Below are positions 1-11,934 of a stretch of 64,000 nt of DNA, one piece after another. Position numbers and translations under genes: made by a program. Position 1 is the first letter of the stretch, and each line of letters opens with the position of its first letter. The stretch spans positions 1 to 64,000 of the forward strand of contig NZ_LDJP01000012.1 of assembly GCF_001431505.1 (NCBI RefSeq), read 5' to 3'. The DNA comes from Stenotrophomonas daejeonensis (lineage in GTDB: Bacteria; Pseudomonadota; Gammaproteobacteria; Xanthomonadales; Xanthomonadaceae). The notes under the pieces were generated by a model that saw nothing but the letters and a program-made list of their open reading frames with translations, was not told the origin of the DNA and did not search any database.

Positions 1-1015
1 AGCGCATCCTGATCATCGACGGCGCGATGGGCACGATGATCCAGCGCCACGGGTTGGAGGAAGCCGACTATCGCGGGCAGCGCTTCGTCGATGGCTTCGA
101 CAGCGCCCATGTGCACGGCCCCGGCTGCGGCCATGACCTGAAAGGCAACAACGACCTGCTGTTGCTGAGCAAGCCCGATGTCATCGCCGGCATCCACACC
201 GAATACCTGGAGGCCGGCGCCGACCTGGTCGAGACCAATACCTTCAATGCCACCTCGGTCAGCCAGGCCGACTACCACCTCGAACACCTGGTCTACGAAT
301 TGAACAAGGCCGGCGCGCAGGTGGCGCGGCAATGCTGCGACGCCATCGAGGCACTCACGCCGGACAAGCCGCGCTTCGTCATCGGCGTGCTCGGCCCGAC
401 CAGCCGCACCGCCTCGATCAGCCCCAACGTCAACGACCCCGGCTTCCGCAACACCAGCTTCGACGAGCTGCGCGGCACCTACCGCGAGGCCATCGACGGC
501 CTGATCGACGGCGGCGCCGACACGCTGATGGTGGAAACCATCTTCGACACGCTCAATGCCAAGGCCGCGCTGTTCGCCATCGAGGAAGCCTTCGACGCGC
601 GCGGCGGCCGCCTGCCGGTGATGATCTCCGGCACCATCACCGATGCCTCCGGCCGCACCCTGTCCGGGCAGACCGCCGAAGCCTTCCATGCCTCGGTCGC
701 GCATGGCCAGCCGCTGTCGATCGGCTTCAACTGCGCGCTCGGCGCGACCGACATGCGCCCGCACGTGGAAACGTTGGCGCAGGTGTCCAGCGGCTACGTC
801 AGCGCCCACCCGAATGCCGGCCTGCCCAACGCCTTCGGCGAATACGACGAGACGCCGGAGGAAATGGCCGCCACGCTGAAGGAGTTCGCCACCTCCGGCT
901 TGTTGAACCTGGTCGGCGGCTGCTGCGGCACCACCCCGGCGCACATCAAGGCGATTGCCGAGGCGGTGGCCGGCGTACCGCCGCGCGCATTGCCTCAGGC
1001 GCAGGAGCAGGCCGC

Positions 1016-1019
<4 letters not shown>
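1..1019 (+). CDS. metH: Methionine synthase, homocysteine-binding subunit (5' end cut)
   Basis: This is the homocysteine S-methyltransferase half of cobalamin-dependent methionine synthase, which passes the methyl group of methylcobalamin to homocysteine in the cytoplasm. The frame is already open at base 3 and reads [14 protein letters not shown], the usual start of the barrel, so the true start lies left of the window; an ATG at 27 is internal. The three zinc-ligand cysteines are present: one in GFNCALG (codon 732-734) and two in GGCCGTTP (921-926). The chain ends after this one domain, whereas E. coli MetH is a single chain of about 1200 residues. The next gene carries the other domains and its ATG overlaps this stop (ATGA), so the two are translationally coupled and probably form one enzyme. 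Confidence 0.95.
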
Positions 1020-3696
<2,677 letters not shown>

Positions 3697-3700
<4 letters not shown>

Positions 3701-3834
3701 AACCCGCCCCGCAGATGCGGCGGCATTCGGGCGTGGCGATGCGGTGCGCCCTGCGGTGGCGCACCGCTGCCATTGCCGCGGTGGCTAAAGCCCAGGCCAA
3801 GGTCGCGGCCTGGAACGCCGAAGCGACGCCCTGA
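3697..3834 (+). CDS. Possible 45-residue peptide overlapping the metH stop
   Basis: A short frame starts with an ATG that overlaps the stop of metH (ATGA) and runs 45 codons to a TGA. The product begins [16 protein letters not shown] and is rich in Ala and Arg, with a weakly amphipathic middle. The ATGA overlap is the only thing in its favour. High GC makes chance frames of this length common, and I recognise no family. The rest of the metH-MFS gap to 3991 shows no other gene. Confidence 0.15.
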
Positions 3835-3991
3835 CCCCGGCACCGCAGACGGCGGCCACGGGCGACGGGGCAAGGGATCCCGCCGCCGTTGCATCCATCC
3901 ACCCGATCCGTTTGGACCCGGCCATACAGGGCACAATAGGCGCCGCGGCAAGACACCGCGCCCTGTCCTCCCGCGCCCCACGCGCACGCCC

Positions 3992-5164
3992 ATGACTTCC
4001 GTTGCCAGCCCACGGTCGCCGGTCCCCGTCGCCCGCTTGTCCAGCTTCTATTTCTTCTACTACGCCGCGCTGGGCGCATTCACCCCGTACTGGAGCCTGT
4101 ACCTGCAATCGCGTGGCATGGGCGTGACCGCGATCAGCGTGATGATGAGCCTGTGGTACGCGACCCGCGTCATCGCGCCCAGCACCTGGACCTCGCTGGC
4201 GGCGTTGTCGCCGCGGCCGATCCGCTGGCTGCGCATCGGCTGCGTGCTGACCGTCGTCAGCTTCGCCGGCTTCCTGCCGCCGCAACCGCAGTGGATGCTG
4301 TACGCGGTGATGGTGGGCTTCTGCTTCTTCTACAACGCGGTGATGCCGCAGTTCGAGTCGATCACCCTCACCCACCTGGGCAGCGACAGCCACCGCTACG
4401 GCATGATCCGGGTGTGGGGCTCGCTGGGCTTCATCGCGGTGGTGATGCTGTTCGGCTGGCTGATCGAACGCCACGGCGCCGCCGGGCTGCCATGGTGGAT
4501 GCTGCCGCTGTTCGTGTTGATGACCGGCGCGGCCTTCTGCAACCGCTACGCCCGCCACATCGGCACCCATGCCGCGCACGTGCAGGGCTTCTGGGCGATC
4601 GTACGGCGGCCGCCGGTATTGGCGTTCTTCGTCGCCGCCTTCCTCGAACAGCTCTCGTTCGGGCCGTACTACACGTTCTTTTCCATCTACATGGAGCACC
4701 ACGGCTACGGCGCGGCGATGCTCGGCCTGATGTGGACGGTGGGCGTGGTGTTCGAAGTGGCGGTGTTCTTCCTGATCGCCGGCTTCTTCCGCCGCTGGGA
4801 CGCCAGCTGGCTGCTGATCGTGTCGATGGCCAGCGCCGCACTGCGCTGGTGGGCCACCGCGCTGTGGCCGGAGAACCTGCCGGTGATGCTGGCCGCGCAG
4901 GCCACCCATTGCCTCGGCTTCGCCGCGTTCTTCGCCTCGGCGATGCAACTGCTGGCGCGCTATTTCCCCGGCAACCTCAACGGCCACGGGCAAGGGTTGT
5001 TCTACGGTTTCTCGTCCGGGCTGGGCGGCGTGCTCGGCGCGCTGATCGCCGGCCAGCTGTGGCACTTCGGCGACGGCAAGGTGGCCTTCATCGCCGGCGG
5101 TTGCTTTGCCCTGGCCGGCGCGTTGATCGCCTTCTGCTTCGTGCCCGAAAGAAAGCAATCGTAG
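3992..5164 (+). CDS. MFS transporter, PPP/nucleoside-symporter-like
   Basis: A 390-residue inner-membrane carrier of the major facilitator superfamily. About twelve hydrophobic segments follow one another from residue 12 onward. The opening SSFYFFYYAALGAFTPYWSLYL and the wide spacing of Trp, Tyr and Pro resemble the MFS_1_like group that includes phenylpropionate (HcaT) and nucleoside permeases, but the substrate cannot be told from sequence. The start is the ATG at 3992, followed at once by the first helix; the longer frame back to 3773 is Arg/Pro-rich and unlike a membrane protein. The gene stands alone behind metH. Its stop codon TAG is part of the GTAG that opens a REP palindrome (5161-5230). 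Confidence 0.85.
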   Translation: MTSVASPRSPVPVARLSSFYFFYYAALGAFTPYWSLYLQSRGMGVTAISVMMSLWYATRVIAPSTWTSLAALSPRPIRWLRIGCVLTVVSFAGFLPPQPQWMLYAVMVGFCFFYNAVMPQFESITLTHLGSDSHRYGMIRVWGSLGFIAVVMLFGWLIERHGAAGLPWWMLPLFVLMTGAAFCNRYARHIGTHAAHVQGFWAIVRRPPVLAFFVAAFLEQLSFGPYYTFFSIYMEHHGYGAAMLGLMWTVGVVFEVAVFFLIAGFFRRWDASWLLIVSMASAALRWWATALWPENLPVMLAAQATHCLGFAAFFASAMQLLARYFPGNLNGHGQGLFYGFSSGLGGVLGALIAGQLWHFGDGKVAFIAGGCFALAGALIAFCFVPERKQS

Positions 5165-5230
5165 ATGCGGGGCTTGCCCCGCATGAGGCTTTCTCTGCCA
5201 AGCCCCGTGCCGGGCAAGCCCGGCACCTAC
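5161..5230 (+). repeat. GTAG-type REP pair downstream of the MFS gene
   Basis: Two hairpins face each other. GTAG is followed by a stem of ATGCGGGGC and its complement; after about 22 bases comes a stem of GTGCCGGGC and its complement, ending in CTAC. The element supplies the MFS stop codon. Its layout matches the other REP pairs in this window, and it may also act as an mRNA 3' end. Confidence 0.85.
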
Positions 5231-5255
5231 GATGGAGGGCTTGCTTCCAGCGAAT

Positions 5256-5903
5256 TCACCAGACCAGATCGTCGGGAACCTGGTACTTCGGATCGGCGTA
5301 GGGATCGTCCCCGGCCGGGGCGTCGGGGTCCACCTTCAACGCCACGGCCGGGGCGAAGACCTGCTCCGCCTCGGCCAGCAGCTCGGCGGTCACCAGGACG
5401 TAGCGCCCGTTCTGCTGCAGCACGCCCAGCTGCCCGGCGTTGAGCGCCCTGAGCTGCTCGGCGGTGACGTAGATGCGCTTGATCTTGCCGCCATACGGGA
5501 AGTGGCGGGCGATGTCGGCGGCGGGGTCGTTCAACCCCTTGTCCTTGACCAGCTCGTCCAGCTTCGCACGCGCCTCGCGCCGCAGGCGTGCTTCTTCCTG
5601 CTTCTGCCGCTCGGCCTCGATGCGCTCGTCCTTTTCCCGCTGCGCGCGGATCGCATAGGCCTTGGCCAGGTCGATGTCTTCCTGCGAGCGTGGCTTGCGC
5701 GGGGCCGGTTGCCCCCCACGCGCGGGCTTTCCCCCCTGCCCCGGCTTGCCGCCGTGGCCGGCCTTGCCGCCCTGCTTGTTGCCGGGCTGCTGGCCATGCT
5801 TGCCCTGCGGGCGGTTGTCGCGGCGCGCTTCAGGCTTGCGTTCAGGCTTGGGGGGGGACTTGAAGCCCAACCCGAGCAGTTGGTCGCGGAGTGTGTCGCT
5901 CAT
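5256..5903 (-). CDS. DUF2058 family protein
   Basis: A 215-residue soluble protein of the DUF2058 (YaiL-like) family, function not established. Residues 1-16 (MSDTLRDQLLGLGFKS) are the typical family start. Residues 17-70 form a low-complexity Gly/Lys/Pro/Gln linker, followed by a long charged helix (about 72-125, SQEDIDLAKAYAIRAQREK) and a C-terminal conserved domain containing GKIKRIYVTAEQ and the phrase LGVLQQNGRYVLV. I chose the ATG at 5903 because it begins the family motif; the frame runs back to 5999 without a convincing start. The linker is rich in simple repeats and probably varies between strains. Confidence 0.8.
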   Translation of the reverse strand: MSDTLRDQLLGLGFKSPPKPERKPEARRDNRPQGKHGQQPGNKQGGKAGHGGKPGQGGKPARGGQPAPRKPRSQEDIDLAKAYAIRAQREKDERIEAERQKQEEARLRREARAKLDELVKDKGLNDPAADIARHFPYGGKIKRIYVTAEQLRALNAGQLGVLQQNGRYVLVTAELLAEAEQVFAPAVALKVDPDAPAGDDPYADPKYQVPDDLVW

Positions 5904-6010
5904 GGTGCAGTGTCGGCTGATGGGATAGGTGACGATTGGTGGCGGCAGCCTTTGCGGACGGGCCGCTCCTGCGCCCGCCAGCCCGGCCCCGGCCACCAAT
6001 CAAGGCGGCG

Positions 6011-6253
6011 TCAATAATGCGGGGGCGGCGGCTCGCTCGCCGGATCGGCGGAATACAGTGCGTTGCGCACCTTGCCCAGGTCTTCCAGCAACACGCGCAG
6101 CACGTCGGCGTTGCGGCTGCCCTGCAGGCGCGCGTCGGCCAGCGCTTCGCTCAGCTCGGCCAGTGCATGCTCCTGGAAGGAAACACGCATTTCCAGTTCG
6201 ACCAGGCGCGCTTCCAGCGCCTGCTCGCGTTCGTTTGGAAACAACTCAGACAT
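6011..6253 (-). CDS. slyX: SlyX family protein
   Basis: An 80-residue protein of the SlyX family, a short coiled coil of unknown role. The heptad pattern is clear from [21 protein letters not shown] through the following helix, and the tail ends in PPPPHY, which is characteristic of SlyX proteins. The ATG at 6253 overlaps the end of ugd by 8 bases, so slyX is probably translated from the ugd transcript. Confidence 0.85.
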   Translation of the reverse strand: MSELFPNEREQALEARLVELEMRVSFQEHALAELSEALADARLQGSRNADVLRVLLEDLGKVRNALYSADPASEPPPPHY

Positions 6254-7595
6254 GCAGTGAACGCCCCCGGCCGATGCCGTAATAGGCCAGCCCGGCCGCT
6301 TCGATCTCGTCGGGCCGGTACAGGTTGCGGCCGTCGAACACCACGTCGTCGCCCAGTGCCGCGGCGATGCGCGCGAAATCCGGGCTGCGGAACTGCTTCC
6401 ACTCGGTGACCACGACCAATGCATCGGCGCCTTCCAGCGCATCGTGGGCGGTTTCGCAGAACATCAGGTCCCCGCGCTCGCCGAAGATGCGGCGCGCCTC
6501 CTGCATCGCCTCGGGGTCGTAGACGCGCACGTGCGCGCCGGCTTCCCACAACTGCGCCAGCAGGCGGCGGCTGGAGGCTTCGCGCATGTCGTCGGTATTG
6601 GGCTTGAACGCCAGCCCCCACACCGCGAAGGTCTTGCCACGCACGCCTTCGTCCTCGCCGCGGTCGTAGTGGCGCTGGATCAGCTCGAACAGGTGTCCTT
6701 TCTGCGCATCGTTGACCGCCTCCACCGCATCCAGCAGCCGCGGCACGTGGCCATGCTGCATGGCAGTGCGCGCCAGCGCCCGCACGTCCTTGGGGAAACA
6801 GGAGCCGCCGTAGCCGGCGCCGGGATAGATGAAGTGCCAGCCGATGCGCGGATCCGAACCGATGCCCCGGCGCACCTGCTCGACGTCGGCACCGACGCGC
6901 TCGGCGATGTTGGCGATCTCGTTCATGAAGCTGATCTTGGTCGCCAGCATCGCGTTGGCGGCGTATTTGGTCAGCTCGGCCGAGCGCACGTCCATCTCCA
7001 CCACGCGGTCGTGGTTGCGGTTGAACGGCGCGTACAGGCGGCGCATCACCGCCACCGACCCGGGGTCGGTGGCGCCGACGATGATGCGATCCGGGCGCAT
7101 GCAGTCGGCCACCGCATCGCCTTCCTTCAGGAACTCGGGGTTGGAAACCACGTCGAAGTCGATTTCCGCGCCGCGCGCGGCCAGTTCGCCGGCAATCGCC
7201 GCACGCACCCGGTCGGCGGTGCCCACCGGCACCGTCGACTTGTTGACCACCACGGTCGGCCGCTGCAGGTGGCGGCCGATGGTGCGGGCCACCGCCAGCA
7301 CGTATTGCAGGTCGGCGCTGCCGTCCTCGTCCGGCGGCGTGCCGACGGCGATGAACACCACCTGCCCATGCGCGATGGCAGCGGCCGCGTCGGTGGTGAA
7401 GGCCAGCCGCGAGGCGGCGTGGTTGGCCTTCACCATCGGTTCCAGCCCCGGCTCGTAGATCGGGACGATGCCGCGGTTCAGGCCATCGACCTTGGCCGGG
7501 TCGATGTCGACGCAGACCACGTCATGCCCCACTTCGGCCAGGCAGGTCCCGGTGACGAGACCTACATAACCGGTGCCGAAAATAGCGACGCGCAT
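6246..7595 (-). CDS. ugd: UDP-glucose 6-dehydrogenase
   Basis: Oxidises UDP-glucose to UDP-glucuronate with two NAD+, feeding exopolysaccharide and LPS sugars. The 449-residue chain has the N-terminal NAD-binding fold [16 protein letters not shown], the central dimer helix with [11 protein letters not shown], the catalytic-cysteine motif GGSCFPKD near residue 266, and the C-terminal UDP-binding domain with [13 protein letters not shown]. Length matches the family. Upstream is the FKBP gene on the same strand; downstream slyX overlaps. It is not next to an obvious polysaccharide cluster here. Confidence 0.95.
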   Translation of the reverse strand: MRVAIFGTGYVGLVTGTCLAEVGHDVVCVDIDPAKVDGLNRGIVPIYEPGLEPMVKANHAASRLAFTTDAAAAIAHGQVVFIAVGTPPDEDGSADLQYVLAVARTIGRHLQRPTVVVNKSTVPVGTADRVRAAIAGELAARGAEIDFDVVSNPEFLKEGDAVADCMRPDRIIVGATDPGSVAVMRRLYAPFNRNHDRVVEMDVRSAELTKYAANAMLATKISFMNEIANIAERVGADVEQVRRGIGSDPRIGWHFIYPGAGYGGSCFPKDVRALARTAMQHGHVPRLLDAVEAVNDAQKGHLFELIQRHYDRGEDEGVRGKTFAVWGLAFKPNTDDMREASSRRLLAQLWEAGAHVRVYDPEAMQEARRIFGERGDLMFCETAHDALEGADALVVVTEWKQFRSPDFARIAAALGDDVVFDGRNLYRPDEIEAAGLAYYGIGRGRSLHV

Positions 7596-7617
7596 TGGAA
7601 ACGGTGGCTCCGGTGGG

Positions 7618-8577
7618 TTACGGCAGGACGCTCAGCAGTTCGACGTCGAAGGTCAGGGTCGCGTCCGGGCCGATCGGGCCACCCGGGGTGCCTTCGCTGC
7701 CGTAGGCCAGCTCGGACGGAATCCAGAAGCGGTACTTGGAACCGGCCGGCATCAGCGCCACGCCCTCGGTCCAGCCCTTGATGACCTGACCCAGGCCGAA
7801 ATCGACCGGTTGGCCACGCTCGTAGCTGCTGTCGAACACGGTGCCGTCGAGCAGCTTGCCCTCGTAGTTCACCCGCACCCGGCTGCTGGCCACCGGGCGC
7901 TCGCCGTTGCCGGCGCGCAGCACCTGGTACTGCAGGCCCGAGGCGGTGGTCACCACGCCCGGCTGGGTCTTGTTCTTGGCCAGGAAGGCGACGCCTTCCT
8001 CGCGGTTCTTGCCGGCGGCGGCGGCCTGCTTGGCGGTGCTGTAGGCCTGCAGCGTGGCCTGCGCCTGCTGGCGGTCCATCAGCGGGGTGCCCTTGGCGAA
8101 GAGGGTGGCGATGGCCTGGAAGGTCGCGTCCAGGTCGATCTCGTCCTTGATCGGCGCCAGCGACGGGCCGACGGCGTAGCTGCCCAGCATCAGGCCGACC
8201 TTCTCGCGGTCCACCGGCGGCGGCTGGCTGCCCGGCGCCATGCCCGGCACCGGCTGCCCGGCGCGCACCATCATCGTCGTGCGCAGGGCCTGGTCGGTCT
8301 GCTGCGCCTCTTCCTGCGACAGCAGCGGCTGGCCGCCGGCGAAGGCGTTTTCCACGGCGCGGCGCAGCGCGGCGACATCCACGTCGGCGGCAACCGGCTC
8401 GAACGAACTGGCGACATCCACGCCGATGGCGTAACCGACTTTTTCACGTTCCGAGGTCAAAACGGACTTCTCCTTGGTGGCCGCCGGGGCGGCGGGTTGT
8501 TGCGCGATGGCGACACCGGTGGCGGCCATTGCCAGAATCAGAAGCGACGCCGTGGCGCCACGCTTTCCCATCTTCAT
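7618..8577 (-). CDS. Exported FKBP-type peptidyl-prolyl isomerase with duplicated N-domain
   Basis: A periplasmic prolyl isomerase of the FkpA/Mip group (319 residues). Residues 1-25 are a signal peptide ([15 protein letters not shown]). Two copies of the FKBP N-terminal helical domain follow: [14 protein letters not shown] near 43 and [14 protein letters not shown] near 125. The C-terminal FKBP domain (about 205-315) has [19 protein letters not shown] and the active-site phrase IPSELAYG. Usual FkpA and Mip proteins have one N-domain, which makes the dimer. I chose the ATG at 8577 because it opens the signal peptide MKMGKRG; the ATG at 8586 is a fair alternative. No lipobox is present, so it should be soluble. 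Confidence 0.88.
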   Translation of the reverse strand: MKMGKRGATASLLILAMAATGVAIAQQPAAPAATKEKSVLTSEREKVGYAIGVDVASSFEPVAADVDVAALRRAVENAFAGGQPLLSQEEAQQTDQALRTTMMVRAGQPVPGMAPGSQPPPVDREKVGLMLGSYAVGPSLAPIKDEIDLDATFQAIATLFAKGTPLMDRQQAQATLQAYSTAKQAAAAGKNREEGVAFLAKNKTQPGVVTTASGLQYQVLRAGNGERPVASSRVRVNYEGKLLDGTVFDSSYERGQPVDFGLGQVIKGWTEGVALMPAGSKYRFWIPSELAYGSEGTPGGPIGPDATLTFDVELLSVLP

Positions 8578-8674
8578 TCGCTGCATTCTCTGGAAGTGAA
8601 CAAACGCCGCCATCGGCGCGAGGGGCGCCATTGTCGCACGCGTGCCGGTGATGTCGAGGTGCGCGCGGCACCGC

Positions 8675-9244
8675 TCAATGCTGGTGCGGGGCCGGTGCCG
8701 CAAGCTCGCGCTCGATCGCCGCGCGCAGCCCGGCATCGTCCGGGCGCACCTTGCTCGGGAACTGCGCCACCACCCGGCCGTCGCGCGCGATCAGGTACTT
8801 GTGGAAGTTCCAGCCCGGCGCGACGCCGGTCAGGCGGGTGAGGTCGCGGTACAGCGGGGTGGCATCGTCGCCGACCACGTGCACCTTCTCGAACATCGGG
8901 AACTTCACCCCGTAGGTCAGCGTGCAGAACTCCTGGATCTCCACCTCGGTGCCCGGCTCCTGGCCCTTGAAGTCGTTGGAAGGAAAGCCGAGCACGGCGA
9001 AGCCGCGGCCGCCCAGTTCCTGGTGCAGCGCCTCCAACCCTTCGTATTGCGGCGTATAGCCGCACTTGGAGGCGGTGTTGACCACCAGCAGTACCTTGCC
9101 GCCATAGTCATGGTTCAGGTTGACCGGCTCCTTGCCGGCCAGCGGGCGGTAGTCGCGGTCCAGCAGGGATTGGTCCCCGGCATGGGCCGGCGCCATGAAA
9201 AGGCCGGCGATCGCCATGCCCAGCAGGAAATTTCGAAGTGCCAT
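8675..9244 (-). CDS. Exported glutathione peroxidase-family protein
   Basis: A thiol peroxidase of the glutathione peroxidase family (189 residues), expected to reduce peroxides using thioredoxin-like or glutathione reductant. Residues 1-22 form a signal peptide ending in APAHA, so the enzyme should sit in the periplasm. The peroxidatic cysteine is Cys61 in NTASKCG; the partner motifs FPSNDFKGQEPG and WNFHKYLI (Gln and Trp of the active site) are intact. It has Cys, not selenocysteine. Most bacterial homologues such as BtuE lack a signal peptide. Confidence 0.9.
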   Translation of the reverse strand: MALRNFLLGMAIAGLFMAPAHAGDQSLLDRDYRPLAGKEPVNLNHDYGGKVLLVVNTASKCGYTPQYEGLEALHQELGGRGFAVLGFPSNDFKGQEPGTEVEIQEFCTLTYGVKFPMFEKVHVVGDDATPLYRDLTRLTGVAPGWNFHKYLIARDGRVVAQFPSKVRPDDAGLRAAIERELAAPAPHQH

Positions 9245-9309
9245 CTGTGTTCTCCCGGTTGCCCATCGGCGTCGGCAAAGACTAGGCCATCAGTTGGGTT
9301 ACAGGGGAG

Positions 9310-9347
9310 TTGCATGTCGGCGTATCGGTGTTATAGTTGCATACAAC
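9310..9347 (+). promoter_or_regulatory. Promoter and candidate GntR operator of the envelope ABC operon
   Basis: A sigma-70-like promoter is visible: TTGCAT (9310-9315), a 16-base spacer and TATAGT (9332-9337). Overlapping the -10 and start point is the palindrome GTTGCATACAAC (9336-9347), and the same GTTGCAT occurs at the -35. A YtrA-type GntR repressor is encoded two genes downstream, so self-repression here is a reasonable guess. Confidence 0.5.
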
Positions 9348-9373
9348 ACCAGACACCCTGTACGGGGATCGCA

Positions 9374-9625
9374 ATGGACCTGAAGCACTGTCGCCCTGCC
9401 CTGCCAGCGCTTGCCGCCGCCGGTACGCTGCTGCTGCTCGGCTGCACCCTGTCCATGCCGGCCGGCCGCAGCGCCGCGCCGACGCCCGATGCCGGCCTTG
9501 CCGGCGAAGCGGCCGAGGCCGAGGCCGACCTGCCGGAGAAGGCCCGGCGCCACGCGCGGCGGGTGCGCACCAGCCTGTCCCTGCCCTATTTCTCGTTCGC
9601 ACGTCCGCTGAACCCACGGAGCTGA
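9374..9625 (+). CDS. Small lipoprotein, first gene of the ABC operon
   Basis: An 83-residue predicted lipoprotein. The signal sequence runs to LLLLGC with the lipidated Cys at residue 24. The mature part is Ala/Glu-rich and ends with a basic stretch and SLSLPYFSFARPLNPRS. I do not recognise a named family. The gene starts 27 bases after the promoter and stops 2 bases before the GntR gene, so it belongs to that operon. A tie to the encoded transporter in the envelope is likely but unproven. Confidence 0.7.
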   Translation: MDLKHCRPALPALAAAGTLLLLGCTLSMPAGRSAAPTPDAGLAGEAAEAEADLPEKARRHARRVRTSLSLPYFSFARPLNPRS

Positions 9626-9627
9626 CC

Positions 9628-9990
9628 ATGAGCGACATCCACTGGAGCGATGGCGCTCCGATCTACCGCCAGCTGAAGGACCGGGTCATCGCGATGATGC
9701 TGGACGGCATCATCAAGCCGGGCGACGCCCTGCCCTCGGTGCGCCAGGTGGCCGCCGAATACCAGCTCAACCCGATCACCGTCTCGCGCGCCTACCAGGA
9801 ACTGGCCGACGAGAACCTGGTCGAGAAGCGCCGCGGCCTCGGCATGTTCATGACCGAGGAGGCCGCGCGCAAGCTGCGCGGCAGCGAGCGCGAGCGCTTT
9901 CTCAACGAAGAGTGGCCCGGCGTGCTGGAGCGCATCCAGCGCCTGGGGCTGAGCCTGGACGATTTGCTGCCATCGGGGACCAAACAATGA
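9628..9990 (+). CDS. GntR-family regulator, YtrA type
   Basis: A 120-residue transcription factor of the short YtrA subfamily of GntR. The winged helix lies in residues 1-75, with APIYRQLKDRVIAMMLDGIIKPGDALPS and the recognition helix near NPITVSRAYQELADENLVEKRRGLGMF. Only two helices follow, which is normal for YtrA proteins that pair with ABC exporters and respond to cell-wall-active compounds. Its stop overlaps the ATG of the ATPase gene (ATGA). It probably represses its own operon through the dyad at 9336-9347. Confidence 0.9.
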   Translation: MSDIHWSDGAPIYRQLKDRVIAMMLDGIIKPGDALPSVRQVAAEYQLNPITVSRAYQELADENLVEKRRGLGMFMTEEAARKLRGSERERFLNEEWPGVLERIQRLGLSLDDLLPSGTKQ

Positions 9991-10886
9991 ACGCCACTGC
10001 CGAAACCGTCGTTTCCGCCCGCGGCCTGCGCAAGGCCTACAAGCGCAAGCCGGCGCTGGACGACACCAGTTTCACCATCGCGCCGGGGCGCATCGTCGGC
10101 CTGATCGGCCCCAACGGCGCGGGCAAGACCACCGCGCTGAAGGCCATGCTCGGCCTGACCGCGTTCGAGGGCGAGCTGCAGGTGCTGGGCATGGACCCGC
10201 GCCGCCAGCGCAACGCGTTGATGAACGACGTCTGCTTCATCGCCGACGTGGCGGTGCTGCCGCGCTGGATGCGGGTGAAGGAAGCCATCGACTTCGTCGC
10301 CGGCGTGCACCCGCGCTTCGACCGCGCCCGCTGCGAGCGCTTCCTCGCCAACACCAAGCTGCTGCCGAAGCAACGCGTGGGCGAGCTGTCCAAGGGCATG
10401 GTGGTGCAGTTGCACCTGGCGCTGGTGATGGCCATCGATGCCCGCGTGCTGGTGCTGGACGAGCCCACCCTGGGCCTGGACATCCTGTACCGGAAGGAGT
10501 TCTACCAGCGCCTGCTGGAGGACTATTTCGACGAGCAGAAGACCATCCTCATCACCACCCACCAGGTCGAGGAGATCGAGCACATCCTCACCGACGTGCT
10601 GTTCATCCGCGACGGCAGGATCGTGCTGTCGGCCGACATGGAAAGCGTGTCCGGCCGCTACACCGAGCTGCTGGCCTCGGCCGACACCGTGCAGGCCGCG
10701 CGCGAACTGCGACCCATCGACGAACGTGCGCTGCCGTTCGGCAAGACCGTGCTGCTGTACGACGGCGCCTTGCCCGATGGCACGCCCTCCGGCGTGACCC
10801 GCGCGCAACTGGACGCCCTGGGCGAAACCCGCAACCCCGGCCTCGCCGACCTGTTCGTGGCCATCATGAAGGGAACCTACGCATGA
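9987..10886 (+). CDS. ABC transporter ATP-binding protein
   Basis: The 299-residue ATPase of an ABC-2-type transporter, energising the membrane protein encoded next. Walker A is GPNGAGKTT (41-49), the signature is ELSKGM in place of the usual LSGGQ, Walker B is VLVLDEPTLGLD, and the switch His is in ITTHQVEE. It overlaps both neighbours by ATGA. YtrA-linked ABC systems are known in envelope-stress or bacteriocin-tolerance operons; the substrate here is unknown. Confidence 0.92.
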   Translation: MNATAETVVSARGLRKAYKRKPALDDTSFTIAPGRIVGLIGPNGAGKTTALKAMLGLTAFEGELQVLGMDPRRQRNALMNDVCFIADVAVLPRWMRVKEAIDFVAGVHPRFDRARCERFLANTKLLPKQRVGELSKGMVVQLHLALVMAIDARVLVLDEPTLGLDILYRKEFYQRLLEDYFDEQKTILITTHQVEEIEHILTDVLFIRDGRIVLSADMESVSGRYTELLASADTVQAARELRPIDERALPFGKTVLLYDGALPDGTPSGVTRAQLDALGETRNPGLADLFVAIMKGTYA

Positions 10887-11896
10887 ACGCCGTCCACCAC
10901 ATCACCCCTCTGGGCAAGTTCAAGTGGCTGCTCAAGCGCGAATACTGGGAAAACCGCGGCGGCTTCCTGCGCGCGCCGCTGGTGGCCGGCGGCGTCTCGC
11001 TGCTGCTGACGGTGATGGCGATCATCGCCGGGCTGTTCGCCGCCCACCGCGCCGCAGCCAATGGCGGCCTGCATATCGATGGCGTCAACGTCAACGGCCT
11101 GGACCTGGGCATGCTCACCCGGCAGATGTCGCCGGAAGACATGGTCAAGCTCGGCGAAGGCATGAACTTCACCCTGCTGCTCAGTTCGGCATGGCCGTTC
11201 ATGGTGCTCGGCTTCGTGGTGTTCTTCTATTGTCTGGGCGCGCTGTACGACGACCGCCGCGACCGCAGCGTGCTGTTCTGGAAGTCGCTGCCGCTGTCCG
11301 ACACGCAGACGGTGCTGTCCAAGCTGGCCAGCGCGGTGGTCGTCGCGCCGGTGCTGGCAACGCTGGCGGCCATCCTCACCATGTTCGGCTTCATCGCGAT
11401 CATCAGCATCGTGGTGCTGGCCCACGGCGGCAACCCGGTGACGCTGGTCTGGGCGCCGTCCAGCCCGTTCACCCTCATCGCCGGGATGCTGTGCTGGGTG
11501 CCGGTCTACGCGCTGTGGGCGCTGCCTACCGTCGGCTGGCTGCTGCTGTGCTCGGCATGGGCCAGGAGCAAGCCGTTCCTGTGGGCGGTGATGCTGCCGG
11601 TGTTCGCCGGGGTCGTCGTCAGCTGGTTCGGGCTGATGAAGCTGTTCGCGCTGGATGCCGGCTGGTTCTGGGCGCACGTGGTCGGCCGCCTGCTGCTGGG
11701 CACCTTCCCTGGCGTCGAAGTGGCTTACCAGGCCAAGTCCACGCAGGGTCAGTCGCTGCGTTCGGTGCTGGATGGCTTCACCCCGGCCGACCAGTTGGCG
11801 ACCCTGGCCAGCCCGCAATTGTGGATCGGCGTGGTCGTCGGCGCGTTGTTCATCGCCGCCGCCATCTGGCTGCGCCAGCGCCGCGACGAAATCTGA
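10883..11896 (+). CDS. ABC-2-type membrane permease
   Basis: A 337-residue integral membrane protein that completes the ABC transporter. It begins with the cytoplasmic stretch FKWLLKREYWENRGGFLRAP, typical for ABC-2 permeases, and has about six hydrophobic segments, with an extracytoplasmic loop after the first (about 55-95) that contains hydrophilic Gly/Asn-rich sequence. The start ATG overlaps the ATPase stop. Function beyond membrane transport or envelope remodelling cannot be read. Confidence 0.85.
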   Translation: MNAVHHITPLGKFKWLLKREYWENRGGFLRAPLVAGGVSLLLTVMAIIAGLFAAHRAAANGGLHIDGVNVNGLDLGMLTRQMSPEDMVKLGEGMNFTLLLSSAWPFMVLGFVVFFYCLGALYDDRRDRSVLFWKSLPLSDTQTVLSKLASAVVVAPVLATLAAILTMFGFIAIISIVVLAHGGNPVTLVWAPSSPFTLIAGMLCWVPVYALWALPTVGWLLLCSAWARSKPFLWAVMLPVFAGVVVSWFGLMKLFALDAGWFWAHVVGRLLLGTFPGVEVAYQAKSTQGQSLRSVLDGFTPADQLATLASPQLWIGVVVGALFIAAAIWLRQRRDEI

Positions 11897-11934
11897 CCGC
11901 AAAATCCGACCAATTACGCCCGCGAGGAATCCCG

